Positions 6,381 to 14,804 of a stretch of DNA of 34,783 nucleotides are shown one piece after another (positions within the stretch are counted from its first letter, which is position 1; every line of letters starts with the position of its first letter). The stretch spans positions 1 through 34,783 of the forward strand of contig CAWHPS010000007.1 of the NCBI GenBank assembly GCA_963831235.1, given 5' to 3'. A program made the translations under genes and the position numbers. The notes below the pieces were generated by a model that made no database searches, was not told the DNA's origin, and was given only the letters and a program-made list of their open reading frames with translations. Source of the DNA: CAWHPS01 sp963831235. GTDB taxonomy: Bacteria > Fibrobacterota > OXYB2-FULL-49-7 > JAEUSG01.

Positions 6381-7185
6381 CAAAATAAACGAATCCGTAA
6401 ACGCGATACACCTTAAAACCGATTTCAAACCATCTGTTGGAATAATCCTTGGAACAGGGCTTGGAAAACTTGCTGAAAAAATAAAAAGGACCTGTGAGAT
6501 CGACTACAAAGAAATTCCTCACTTTCCAATATCCACTGTTGAAACTCATGAGGGCAAATTGATTTTCGGCACGCTCTCCGGAAAATCGGTTGTGGCAATG
6601 CAGGGGCGTTTTCATTATTACGAAGGCTACACCCTTCAGCAGATCACCTATCCTGTCCGTGTTTTAAAGGCGCTCGGTATTGACACGCTGATTGTTTCAA
6701 ATGCGTGCGGCGGTATTAATAAATCCTTCAATGCCGGCGACATCATGCTTATTACTGATCATATAAACCTTTTAGGCCATTCCCCGCTTATGGGAGTAAA
6801 CGACAATAAACTCGGGCCTCGTTTCCCTGATATGTTCAACTGTTATACAAAAGACTTGATTGTCAAAGCCGAATCAGTTGCCCTTGCAGCCAAAATCCCT
6901 GTAAAAAAAGGTGTGTATGCTGTAATGAGCGGGCCGTGTCTTGAAACAGCAGCTGAATACCGTATGCTCGGGATCATAGGCGCTGATGTAATCGGCATGT
7001 CAACAGTGCCTGAGGTGATTGTCGCGGTTCAATCGAGGCTCAAGGTACTCGGCATATCAGTCATTACAGACAAATGCGATCCCGATTCCCTTAAACCTGT
7101 TGACATTGATGAAATAATAGCAACCGCATGCAAGGCAGAACCCAAACTTGTGGCGCTTGTTGAAGGGTTCCTGGCTAATCTGTAG
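6364..7185 (+). CDS. punA: Purine nucleoside phosphorylase (trimeric PNP/MTAP family)
   Basis: The 273-residue cytosolic enzyme splits purine nucleosides with phosphate to base and ribose-1-phosphate for salvage. Motifs are GIILGTGLGKLAEKI (phosphate loop), QGRFHYYEGY, VSNACGGIN, HINLLGHSPL, LGPRFPDM and MSGPCLETAAEYRML. The length and order match family-2 trimeric PNPs. The purine-binding loop reads ISVITDKCDPDSL: Asp236 stands where mammalian 6-oxopurine PNPs have Asn243. In human PNP, changing that Asn to Asp is known to shift preference toward adenosine. Substrate range should therefore not be assumed to be guanosine/inosine only. CCGGAGGA before the ATG is a strong ribosome binding site, and the gene overlaps the DUF167 gene. 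Confidence 0.92.
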   Translation: MEKLPDKINESVNAIHLKTDFKPSVGIILGTGLGKLAEKIKRTCEIDYKEIPHFPISTVETHEGKLIFGTLSGKSVVAMQGRFHYYEGYTLQQITYPVRVLKALGIDTLIVSNACGGINKSFNAGDIMLITDHINLLGHSPLMGVNDNKLGPRFPDMFNCYTKDLIVKAESVALAAKIPVKKGVYAVMSGPCLETAAEYRMLGIIGADVIGMSTVPEVIVAVQSRLKVLGISVITDKCDPDSLKPVDIDEIIATACKAEPKLVALVEGFLANL

Positions 7186-7216
7186 CATGTAATTGTAAAA
7201 TAAGGATAAATGCATC

Positions 7217-10200
7217 ATGTTCAAGAAACTCGACAAGAAAAAAACCTTTCCTGAAATGGAAAAGGAGATATTATCCTTCTGGCAGGAAAATAAGACTTTT
7301 GAAAAGAGCCTTGAAAAAACCAGAAACAACAAACCATTCGCTTTTTACGATGGCCCCCCTTTTGCAACCGGCTTGCCGCACTACGGCCATCTCCTTCCCG
7401 GCACGATTAAAGATATCATCCCCCGCTACTGGACAATGCGTGGACGCTACGTTGAGCGCCGTTTTGGCTGGGACTGCCACGGCCTCCCAATAGAAAAACT
7501 TGCTCAGGATGAACTTGGCCTCAAAGGTACTCCTGAAATCCTTAAAAAAGGTGTTGATGTATTTAACGAACAGTGCCGTTCTATGGTGCTTAAATATGTC
7601 GATGCTTGGCGCGAAACAGTACGTCGCAGCGGACGCTGGGTTGATTTTGACAACAATTACAAGACAATGGACAAGACCTTCATGGAATCTGTTTGGTGGG
7701 TTTTCAAGCAGATTTACGAAAAGGGAAGGGTTTACAAGGCATATCGTGTCATGCCATATAGCTGGGCACTTACAACACCTTTATCAAACTTCGAGGCAAA
7801 TTCCAATTACAAAGACGTTCAGGACCCATCAATAACAATACGTTTCAAATTAAAGGGTAAAGAAAACGAATACCTCCTTGCCTGGACAACAACCCCCTGG
7901 ACGCTTCCCGGCAATTTGGGGGTCTGTGCCGGACCAGATATTGACTATGTTAAGATTATCGACAAATCAAGTAATGTCTGTTACTATATGGCAAAAGCAC
8001 GGCTCGATGCTTATTACAAAAAACCGGATGAATACGAAATCCTTGAGACCATTAAGGGAAAAAAGCTTTACGGTCTTGAATATGAACCTCTTTTCCCCTA
8101 TTTCAAAGACGAGCCCAATGCATTCAGGGTACTGAACGATCCATTCGTGTCAACTGAAGATGGAACAGGCCTTGTTCATATGGCACCTGCTTATGGTGAA
8201 GATGATTATCGAATCTGCACTGCTGAAAAAATAAATCTTGTTGATCCATTGGATATCGAGGCCCGCTTTACGGATGCTGTACCTGATTTTGCGCGCCAAA
8301 ACTGCAAAGAGGCTGATAAGGCAATAATCAAAAAACTCAAGGATGAAGGCAAACTGATTAAACAGGATACCATTGTCCATAGTTACCCTTTCTGCGATCG
8401 TTCCGATACACCGCTCATATATCGCGCAATAAACGCATGGTATATACGCATAGAAGATTTAAGGGAACAGCTTGTAAAAAACAACGAACAGATTCACTGG
8501 GTCCCTGAATATGTTGGAAGCAAGCGTTTCGGGAACTGGCTTAAGGAGGCAAAAGACTGGAACTTCAGCCGTAACCGCTTCTGGGGAAGCTGCATTCCAA
8601 TCTGGGAATGCGAAACCTGCGGCCATTTTCACTGCATCGGGTCCATAGAAGAACTCGAAAAATTGAGCAGTGCTAAAATAAAGGATCTTCACAAACATTT
8701 TGTTGATCCGATTACCTTTGCCTGCACAAAGCCTGGATGCAAAGGTAAAATGAAGCGAATCCCGGAAGTATTTGACTGCTGGTTTGAGTCCGGGGCAATG
8801 CCTTATGGCCAATGTCATTATCCATTCGAAAATAAGGCAGGGTTCGATGCTTCATTTCCAGCGGATTTTATTTCAGAAAGCCTTGATCAGACACGTGGCT
8901 GGTTTTATACTCTGCTTGTGCTTTCAACTATTCTGTTTGATAAGGCTGCCATCAAAAACGTTGTTGTAAGCGGCCTTATTCTGGCTGAAGACGGTAAAAA
9001 AATGAGCAAGCGTCTCAAGAATTATCCAGCACCTGAATTTGTAATGGAAAACTACGGCGCTGATTCGCTGCGGATGTACCTTATAGACTCACCTGTTGTA
9101 CGCGCTGAAGAAATGAAATTTTCCGAAGCCGGTATTAAGGAGATACTCAAGTCGGTTATTATACCATTATGGAATGCCTATAATTTCTTTGTGGAATACG
9201 CAATAACCGACAACTGGGACCCTGAAAAGGATTTTATAAAAACAAGCTCCAACGAACTGGATCAATGGATACTCTCTGTCATGCAGAGCCTTGTTAAGGA
9301 AGTCAATCTGCAGATGGAATCATACAACCTTTATAAGGTGGTTCCGGCTATTGTAAGTTTTATAGAAGATTTAACAAACTGGTATATTCGCAGAAGCCGC
9401 AACAGGTTTTGGTCCGGGGCTAATGAAAATCCAATAGAAAAAAAAGAGTGTCATTCAACCCTTTACACGGTCCTTTTCATTTTCTCAAAGGTAATGGCGC
9501 CGATACTTCCATTCTTATCAGAAGTCATGTACCAAAATCTTTGTCAAAGAAAAGGGCACAATGTTCCTGAATCGGTCCACTTGTGCGATTATCCTCAGGT
9601 TGACGAATCGCTCATCAATCTTGACCTTGAAGAAAGAATGCAGCTTACCCGAACAGTTGTAGGCATTGGCAATACTCTCCGGGCCAAGCATAACATCAAG
9701 AGCCGTCAACCATTGTCGGGGATTACCATTGTTATGACAGAGCAGCAACAGAAAAAGGCAGGCTCTTACGAACATCTTATTAAAGAAGAGCTCAATATCA
9801 AAAATATCACATGGCTCAACAATCCAGGTGACCTGGTTAAGATAAATATAAAGCCGAATTACCGGGTTCTCGGAAAAAAATTCGGCAGCCGCATGAAAGA
9901 GGCTGCTTCGGCAATTTCAGCACTTCCTCCTGAATCCGCACTCTGCCTTGATCGAGGCGAATGCATAGCAATCCTTGGCCAGCCTGTGGAACCAGGAGAA
10001 CTTTTAATAGAGCGTATTTCTAGCGAAGGGACTGCACTTGAAACAAGAAACTGCATAACAATAGGGCTTGACACTACAATTACCAAAGAACTGGCACTTG
10101 AAGGTCTAGCCCAGGAGTTCAAAAACAGGGTAAATACCTTGCGCAAGGAATCGGGTCTGGACAAAGAGGAACGAATCAACCTATATTTTGAGACCGCTTC

Positions 10201-10366
10201 CGCCAATATAAAGGAATCGGTGCTTGATTATTTCATGGATTTCATCAAGGGAGAGACCCTTTCTCTCTCAATTGAATCCGGTATCAAGACTGAAATGGGC
10301 CTGAAAAAGGAATTCGAGATAAACAGAGAAAATATTACTATTGCCATTGAAAGAATAAAAAGGTAA
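7217..10366 (+). CDS. ileS: Isoleucyl-tRNA synthetase, eukaryote-like type 2
   Basis: The 1049-residue class I synthetase charges tRNA-Ile. The HIGH motif is HYGH at 55-58 within PPFATGLPHYGHLLPGTIKD, and RRFGWDCHGLPIE follows. The KMSKS loop is KMSKR at 595-599 (GKKMSKRLKNYP). The CP1 editing domain holds LAWTTTPWTLPGN and EDGTGLVHMAPAYGEDD. WETCGH-type cysteines (CETCGH, CTKPGCKG) lie in the middle, and the anticodon-binding domain extends from about 690. HYGH plus KMSKR and the GTIKDII block are typical of the type 2 enzymes shared with eukaryotic cytosol, a group generally resistant to mupirocin. No T-box leader is visible. An AAGGAT stands about nine bases before the ATG. Confidence 0.96.
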   Translation: MFKKLDKKKTFPEMEKEILSFWQENKTFEKSLEKTRNNKPFAFYDGPPFATGLPHYGHLLPGTIKDIIPRYWTMRGRYVERRFGWDCHGLPIEKLAQDELGLKGTPEILKKGVDVFNEQCRSMVLKYVDAWRETVRRSGRWVDFDNNYKTMDKTFMESVWWVFKQIYEKGRVYKAYRVMPYSWALTTPLSNFEANSNYKDVQDPSITIRFKLKGKENEYLLAWTTTPWTLPGNLGVCAGPDIDYVKIIDKSSNVCYYMAKARLDAYYKKPDEYEILETIKGKKLYGLEYEPLFPYFKDEPNAFRVLNDPFVSTEDGTGLVHMAPAYGEDDYRICTAEKINLVDPLDIEARFTDAVPDFARQNCKEADKAIIKKLKDEGKLIKQDTIVHSYPFCDRSDTPLIYRAINAWYIRIEDLREQLVKNNEQIHWVPEYVGSKRFGNWLKEAKDWNFSRNRFWGSCIPIWECETCGHFHCIGSIEELEKLSSAKIKDLHKHFVDPITFACTKPGCKGKMKRIPEVFDCWFESGAMPYGQCHYPFENKAGFDASFPADFISESLDQTRGWFYTLLVLSTILFDKAAIKNVVVSGLILAEDGKKMSKRLKNYPAPEFVMENYGADSLRMYLIDSPVVRAEEMKFSEAGIKEILKSVIIPLWNAYNFFVEYAITDNWDPEKDFIKTSSNELDQWILSVMQSLVKEVNLQMESYNLYKVVPAIVSFIEDLTNWYIRRSRNRFWSGANENPIEKKECHSTLYTVLFIFSKVMAPILPFLSEVMYQNLCQRKGHNVPESVHLCDYPQVDESLINLDLEERMQLTRTVVGIGNTLRAKHNIKSRQPLSGITIVMTEQQQKKAGSYEHLIKEELNIKNITWLNNPGDLVKINIKPNYRVLGKKFGSRMKEAASAISALPPESALCLDRGECIAILGQPVEPGELLIERISSEGTALETRNCITIGLDTTITKELALEGLAQEFKNRVNTLRKESGLDKEERINLYFETASANIKESVLDYFMDFIKGETLSLSIESGIKTEMGLKKEFEINRENITIAIERIKR

Positions 10367-10400
10367 ATTTAGTAGTTGTTACATTAAAAAAGGAAGCCGC

Positions 10401-10790
10401 ATGAATCAGAAAGATCGAAAAATGTACGAGAAAATCCTTCTGGATAAGCGCGATGTGCTTTTAAAAGAGCTGGGGCTTATTGAAGAATCCAATTTCAATA
10501 AAACCACAAAGGACGCTTCCGGAGACGTATCTTCATATGCCCTTCACCTGGCAGACCAGGCCTCAGATTTCCAGGAACGGGAAAAAGCATTTCATTTCGC
10601 TTCAAGAGAAGGGCGCTTTCTGCATCATATAGAAGAAGCACTTATACGGGTCAAAGAAAAAGATTACGGAACATGTTTTGAATGCGGTAATGATATTGAT
10701 ATCGAACGTCTTAAAGCAGTACCGCATGCAAGGCTTTGCATTAAATGCAAAATGAAAGAAGAAGACAAAAAACGCAAGAGCCTGGAATAA
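10401..10790 (+). CDS. DksA/TraR-family zinc-finger transcription regulator
   Basis: This 129-residue protein has an N-terminal helical hairpin, about 1-85, with LHLADQASDFQEREKAF at its tip. A four-cysteine zinc finger follows: CFEC (Cys92, Cys95) and CIKC (Cys113, Cys116) around the usual block GNDIDIERLKAVPHARL. Such proteins bind the RNA polymerase secondary channel and tune initiation, in DksA together with ppGpp. The tip acidic residues are of the D-x-x-x-D kind. AAAAGGAAG upstream of the ATG is a good ribosome binding site. It lies 34 bases after ileS. In many diderms an ileS-dksA/traR-lspA order is seen, but here lspA is not next. Confidence 0.92.
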   Translation: MNQKDRKMYEKILLDKRDVLLKELGLIEESNFNKTTKDASGDVSSYALHLADQASDFQEREKAFHFASREGRFLHHIEEALIRVKEKDYGTCFECGNDIDIERLKAVPHARLCIKCKMKEEDKKRKSLE

Positions 10791-10801
10791 CAAACCCCTC
10801 C

Positions 10802-11698
10802 ATGAAAATATTTTGGAAAGGAGCTGTCTTGCTTAAGACTCTCCTTTTTTTATTTTCCATAAACTGTTTTGCCGTTGATTTTAAGGGTGAAAGGGCTTAT
10901 CAATATCTGGTTGATCAGTGTGACCTTGGAACACGTGAACCTAACTCAAAAGGCCATGATAAGGCAATTGTATATCTTGAAAATTTTCTTAAATCTAAAA
11001 AGGGGCACTTTTTACGCGAAGACTTCGTATTTAACGATAAATCACGAAATACCATTCTGAAACTTTCAAATTTTCATATAATATTCAAAGGCAAGACTGA
11101 AAAGCGGCATATTTTATGCGCACATTGGGATTGCAGGCCCTGGGCAGACAGGGACAATGATATTCTTGCGCACAGTAAACCAATACCTGGTGCAAATGAC
11201 GGGGCAAGTGGGACCGCAATACTCCTAGAATTATGCAATGCATTTTCATCAAGTCCGCCCTTAAAAACTGTTGAAATAATTTTATTCGATGGCGAAGATT
11301 ATGGAATAGGCGGAAATTCCGACTGGTGTCTTGGCTCAAAGCACTTCGCAGCCAATGCAAAACCCGAAATCTATGCTTATGCAATACTCCTTGACATGGT
11401 GGGTGATAAGGATCTTTCAATCAGCCGTGAAGCAAATTCCGAGCAAAGTTCTCCCTGGCTGACAAATAAAATATGGACCATTGCTCAAAACCTTAAGATT
11501 GAAGCTTTTTCAGACAAAATCGGTCCTTCAATTTATGATGACCATATTCCCCTTATTCAAAAGGGAATACCTGCTGTGGACATAATTGATTTTGATTATC
11601 CATACTGGCACACACTATCCGACACACCTGATAAATGTAGTGCAAAATCCTTAAAAGCTGTCGGAGACGTACTGTTAAAACTGATGTATGAAGAATAA
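10802..11698 (+). CDS. Exported M28-family metallopeptidase / glutaminyl-peptide cyclotransferase-like protein
   Basis: I chose the ATG at 10802 because residues 1-24 then form a signal peptide ending NCFA; an in-frame start at 10745 would bury it behind a polar extension inside dksA. The 298-residue product has the zinc-peptidase fold with candidate ligands His108 in LCAHWDCRPWADRD, Asp132 in PGANDGASGT, Glu165 or Asp166 in LFDGEDYG, Asp198 in LLDMVGD and His270 in YPYWHTLSDTPDK. DCRPWAD, NSDWCLGSKHFA and the closing block are those of glutaminyl cyclases, which form N-terminal pyroglutamate, rather than classical aminopeptidases. It probably acts in the periplasm. Its 3' end overlaps the acyltransferase gene by 11 bases. 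Confidence 0.85.
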   Translation: MKIFWKGAVLLKTLLFLFSINCFAVDFKGERAYQYLVDQCDLGTREPNSKGHDKAIVYLENFLKSKKGHFLREDFVFNDKSRNTILKLSNFHIIFKGKTEKRHILCAHWDCRPWADRDNDILAHSKPIPGANDGASGTAILLELCNAFSSSPPLKTVEIILFDGEDYGIGGNSDWCLGSKHFAANAKPEIYAYAILLDMVGDKDLSISREANSEQSSPWLTNKIWTIAQNLKIEAFSDKIGPSIYDDHIPLIQKGIPAVDIIDFDYPYWHTLSDTPDKCSAKSLKAVGDVLLKLMYEE

Positions 11699-12590
11699 GA
11701 ACCCTTTTCTGCAGAAACTGAAGAACAATATTATTTATTTTTTTATTGTAGGATTGATATCAACAGTCCGGCTTACCCCACGTTCGATATCATTATTTTT
11801 TGCAAGAATTCTTGGGGATGGATTTTATTATATCTTTGCCGGAGAGCGGAAAAAGGTAGAATCTAACCTCTTACTTGCTTTTGGAAACAGCAAAACTTTG
11901 GATGAGATCAAGGCAATAGGGCGCAAAGTCTTTGTTAACATTGCCCAGAACCTGGTTGATGTGGTCCTGCAAAATAAGCTTCTTAGCAGAAAAGCTGATT
12001 CAATAATGCCGATTACGGGACTTGAAATTGCAAAAGCTGCTCTTGAAAAAAAAAGGGGCATAATTTTTCTTACAGCCCATACAGGCTGTTTTGAAATGCT
12101 TTCACCGAGGATATCAATGCTTGGATTTCCAGTTACGGTTCTTGGTACAAAAATATATGACCCTCGAATAAATAGACTAATAATTAAAAATCGTAAGAAT
12201 TTCAATGTGGAATATATTGAACGCGGTGAAGATTTACGGCCACTCCTTAAATCGCTTCATTCAGGCAATGCTTTTGGTGTTTTATGCGATTTGGACACAC
12301 GAGTGGAAAGTCGTTTTATAGATTTTTTCGGAATGCCTGCAAAAACCCCGGTTGGCCCTTTCAAGCTTGGTGTAAAATATGACATACCAATTATCCCTAT
12401 TTTTGCGCGTCGTACTGACGACGGGTGTCAGGAAGTAACAGTATTTCCGGAAATTTCATTGGAAGGCGACAACAGCGAAACGAGGATTACGTCCGCCATG
12501 CAGCAATATAATCGTGTCCTTGAACAATTCATTAAACAGGATCCTACCCAATGGATCTGGATGCACGAACGATGGAAATCAAAACCCTGA
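11688..12590 (+). CDS. LpxL/HtrB-family lipid A acyltransferase
   Basis: The 300-residue protein has one N-terminal membrane helix (about 14-32). The acyltransferase HX4E motif is His131 to Glu136 in LTAHTGCFEML. Later blocks are LCDLDTRVESRFIDFFGMPA and PVGPFKLGVKYDIPIIPIF, ending with QWIWMHERWKSKP, a near-universal family terminus. It should add a secondary acyl chain to a lipid A precursor at the inner membrane. Whether it is LpxL- or LpxM-like cannot be told. It overlaps the upstream M28 gene by 11 bases and the downstream lptC by 19, so the three are one transcription unit linked to the outer envelope. Confidence 0.9.
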   Translation: MKNKNPFLQKLKNNIIYFFIVGLISTVRLTPRSISLFFARILGDGFYYIFAGERKKVESNLLLAFGNSKTLDEIKAIGRKVFVNIAQNLVDVVLQNKLLSRKADSIMPITGLEIAKAALEKKRGIIFLTAHTGCFEMLSPRISMLGFPVTVLGTKIYDPRINRLIIKNRKNFNVEYIERGEDLRPLLKSLHSGNAFGVLCDLDTRVESRFIDFFGMPAKTPVGPFKLGVKYDIPIIPIFARRTDDGCQEVTVFPEISLEGDNSETRITSAMQQYNRVLEQFIKQDPTQWIWMHERWKSKP

Positions 12591-13117
12591 TTATAATTTT
12601 CTTGTTATTGGTTTCATGTTCCGATAAGAAGCCAAAGATAAGTAAAACGAACATAAACCCGGACAGTATTCCAGTTCAGGAATTTTTTGAGAACACTAGG
12701 CTTTCTTTAACGGAAAAGAATAAAAAACTATGGTCTTTAAACACTAACCATATAATAAAATATCGGAAAGATGGAAGTACTTATATTCAGCCGGTTGATA
12801 TAATTTATTACACTGACAATGGAAGATCACATCTTACAGCTGACTCAGGACGCATAAGCAGCGAAATGGATACGCTTATCAGTAATGGCAATGTTAAAAT
12901 TACAACTTACGATAGGAAAGAAGTTACAACATCATATATTGCCTGGTTCAAAAAATCGGATAGGGTGACATCCGATAGGTTTGTCAAAATGATAACAACA
13001 GAAGGAGATGTCTATACCGGGACTGGTTTCATAGCCAACACAAGTTTATCAGAATGGAAGATATTGAAAAATGTTAAAGCAAGAATTCATAATATTGACA
13101 AAAGCGTGAATGAATAA
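12572..13117 (+). CDS. lptC: LptC-like LPS transport lipoprotein
   Basis: From ATG at 12572 the 181-residue protein begins MEIKTLIIIFLLLVSCSDKK, a lipoprotein signal with lipobox LVSC and Cys16. ATG at 12551 would add seven polar residues before it. The rest has the beta-jellyroll pattern of LptC: IQPVDIIYYTDNGRSHLTAD, then DTLISNGNVKITTYDR and ITTEGDVYTGTGF. LptC bridges the LptBFG ABC transporter and LptA in the periplasm and passes LPS outward. E. coli LptC keeps a membrane helix, but many LptC-like proteins of other phyla are lipoproteins. It overlaps the acyltransferase gene by 19 bases. No lptA or lptB follows, unlike the common lptC-lptA-lptB order. Confidence 0.8.
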   Translation: MEIKTLIIIFLLLVSCSDKKPKISKTNINPDSIPVQEFFENTRLSLTEKNKKLWSLNTNHIIKYRKDGSTYIQPVDIIYYTDNGRSHLTADSGRISSEMDTLISNGNVKITTYDRKEVTTSYIAWFKKSDRVTSDRFVKMITTEGDVYTGTGFIANTSLSEWKILKNVKARIHNIDKSVNE

Positions 13118-13182
13118 CCTTGTGAAAAAAATATTCCAGATGCATTTCCCTGAATTAATTATTTATTTTATTTATCAAAATA

Positions 13183-13737
13183 ATGATTAAATACATTTTA
13201 TTAATTATTGGTATCTCGCTATCTTTTCCAAACGGACAACAAGCAGATAGAGAGCGCCCTGATTCAACTGATATTTTTGAAATAAATCCTCTTAGTGGTC
13301 TTCATTATATTGAATTAACTATTGAAAAGGATGTTTTCATTCAAAAGAAGATAACAAATAAAAAACCTTCGGATGATTTTTATTTTCGTGTTGAAGGTGA
13401 TGATGACTTTACAAAAGTTTCCTATTTTGGAAATAATCTTTCTGATTATGTTACTAATATCGAACCAGCTTATAATATCATGAAATCCTATAGAAATCTT
13501 AAACTCGCAGAAAATGGTCTATTTTGGGGTGGATTATTAATGGTTACAGCAGGAACAGCTATGTTTCTTTCCTCAAAAGAGGTATCCCCACTAATTTTCA
13601 TAGGAATTGGATCATCTTCAATAAGTTGGATACCAAATTATTTCAGTAATGATAAAATTCCTCAAGCAATTGATGTTTATAATCAATCAATAACAAAATA
13701 TCAAGCGCTTAATAACGTTGCTCCTTTAAAACCCTGA
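13183..13737 (+). CDS. Orphan predicted membrane protein, function unknown
   Basis: I do not recognise this 184-residue protein. It starts MIKYILLIIGISLSFPNGQQ, a likely signal peptide or anchor. A polar region of about 100 residues follows, with KKPSDDFYFRVEGDDDFTKV, then two adjacent hydrophobic helices (about 112-129 and 137-152, GGLLMVTAGTAMFLSS and SPLIFIGIGSSSISWI), and a polar tail. That N-domain plus helical hairpin layout recurs in small uncharacterised proteins of FCB-type genomes. Codon use is more AT-rich than in the adjacent operon. It stands alone, 65 bases after lptC and 129 before the sigma factor. There is no obvious ribosome binding site, so the exact start is uncertain. Confidence 0.6.
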   Translation: MIKYILLIIGISLSFPNGQQADRERPDSTDIFEINPLSGLHYIELTIEKDVFIQKKITNKKPSDDFYFRVEGDDDFTKVSYFGNNLSDYVTNIEPAYNIMKSYRNLKLAENGLFWGGLLMVTAGTAMFLSSKEVSPLIFIGIGSSSISWIPNYFSNDKIPQAIDVYNQSITKYQALNNVAPLKP

Positions 13738-13866
13738 GTTTTTTTAGTAGCCTATCGCCTTTATTATCAATTCGTTACTAAAACATTACTTCTATTTTAC
13801 AATTCTGTGACACAAGACGACTCAAAATTCGTTATATTTATCACGTACAATAACAAAGAGGGCAAA

Positions 13867-14718
13867 ATGAATATCTCATCAAGATTTAAAAACGATCAAG
13901 ACTTTGTAAATCAGTATTTAAAAGAAATTCGCAGTTATCCAAGATTGGAAAGGGAAGAAGAACGAAAAATTCTTGAAGATTATCATAAAACAAAGAGCAA
14001 AGAAGCATTTGATAAGCTTGTAACATCAAATTTAAGGTTTGTTGTTAGTGTATCCATCAAGTATCAAAATCAGGGTCTTGCAATGCCAGAACTAATCAAT
14101 GAGGGAAATTTAGGACTGATGGAAGCCATTTACAGGTTTAATCCTGCAAATTACAGCGTAAAATTCATATCTTATGCTGTTTGGTGGATACGACAGTCAA
14201 TAATAAAAGCCCTTTATGAAAAATCACGCCTTGTCAGGGTTTCAGCAGAAAAAGAATCCAAGCTGAAAACAGTAAACCGTTTGGCTGAGGTTTCATTACA
14301 ACAGAGCGGATACATTGATTATGACTTTGTTGCAAAGAATTCCCAATCAAAAAATTACGAAGTTGAACAGATTTTATCCCTCGGAACAAATCGTGTTTCA
14401 TTGGATGAACCTCTAAATGACGAAAACGAGGCCAATGTTTACGATCTTATGCCGGACGATGTTTCTGAAGCACCTGATGAATTTCTTGAGCGTGATGGCA
14501 TAAAAAAATCCATTGATGAGCTTATGGATGTGCTTAATCCTCAAGAGCGTTCTGTTGTATCATACTATTTTGGACTTGATAAGGAAACTGATTTTAATCT
14601 TGAACAAATCGGGCATAAGCTAAAAATTTCCAAAGAAAGGGTTAGACAAATAAAGAAAAAGGCGTTGGAAAAGATGAAAGCCACCCATCACACATACGAA
14701 ATGGCTCTTAGCGCTTAA
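13867..14718 (+). CDS. RpoD-like sigma-70 factor lacking region 1.1
   Basis: I chose ATG at 13867, preceded by AGAGGG; the frame stays open upstream to a GTG at 13807 but that has no support. The 283-residue product has region 1.2 (NQYLKEIRSYPRLEREEE), a full region 2 (NLRFVVSVSIKYQNQGLAMP, then LINEGNLGLMEAIYRFN and KFISYAVWWIRQSI) and region 4 ending in the helix-turn-helix LEQIGHKLKISKERVRQIKK. It resembles the short primary sigma factors of Bacteroidetes and relatives. Region 3.0 reads RLVRVSAEKESKLKTV, instead of the usual RIxRxP form. It may be the primary factor or a close paralogue. A terminator follows directly. Confidence 0.9.
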   Translation: MNISSRFKNDQDFVNQYLKEIRSYPRLEREEERKILEDYHKTKSKEAFDKLVTSNLRFVVSVSIKYQNQGLAMPELINEGNLGLMEAIYRFNPANYSVKFISYAVWWIRQSIIKALYEKSRLVRVSAEKESKLKTVNRLAEVSLQQSGYIDYDFVAKNSQSKNYEVEQILSLGTNRVSLDEPLNDENEANVYDLMPDDVSEAPDEFLERDGIKKSIDELMDVLNPQERSVVSYYFGLDKETDFNLEQIGHKLKISKERVRQIKKKALEKMKATHHTYEMALSA

Positions 14719-14753
14719 AATAGATTAGATCCTCCTTTTTAATTGGTGTAAAT

Positions 14754-14793
14754 CCCCGGATCCTATCCCCCTTGGATTCGGGGGTTTTCTTTT
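14754..14793 (+). terminator. Rho-independent terminator after the sigma factor gene
   Basis: CCCCGGATCC (14754-14763) pairs with GGATTCGGGG (14774-14783) through one G-U, giving a 10-bp stem and a 10-base loop, followed by TTTTCTTTT. It lies 35 bases after the sigma stop codon and just before the 3' end of the convergent PLD gene. Confidence 0.85.
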
Positions 14794-14804
14794 ATGGGTA
14801 AAAT

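Noticed and set aside
13728..13748. Terminator after the orphan membrane gene (run of seven T)
   Set aside because: Only a five-base AAAAC/GTTTT stem precedes the T run, too weak to call.
13867..14718. The RpoD-like sigma factor as the target of the RsbW-like kinase
   Set aside because: It is of primary-factor type, lies more than 8 kb away with its own terminator, and convergent and divergent genes intervene.
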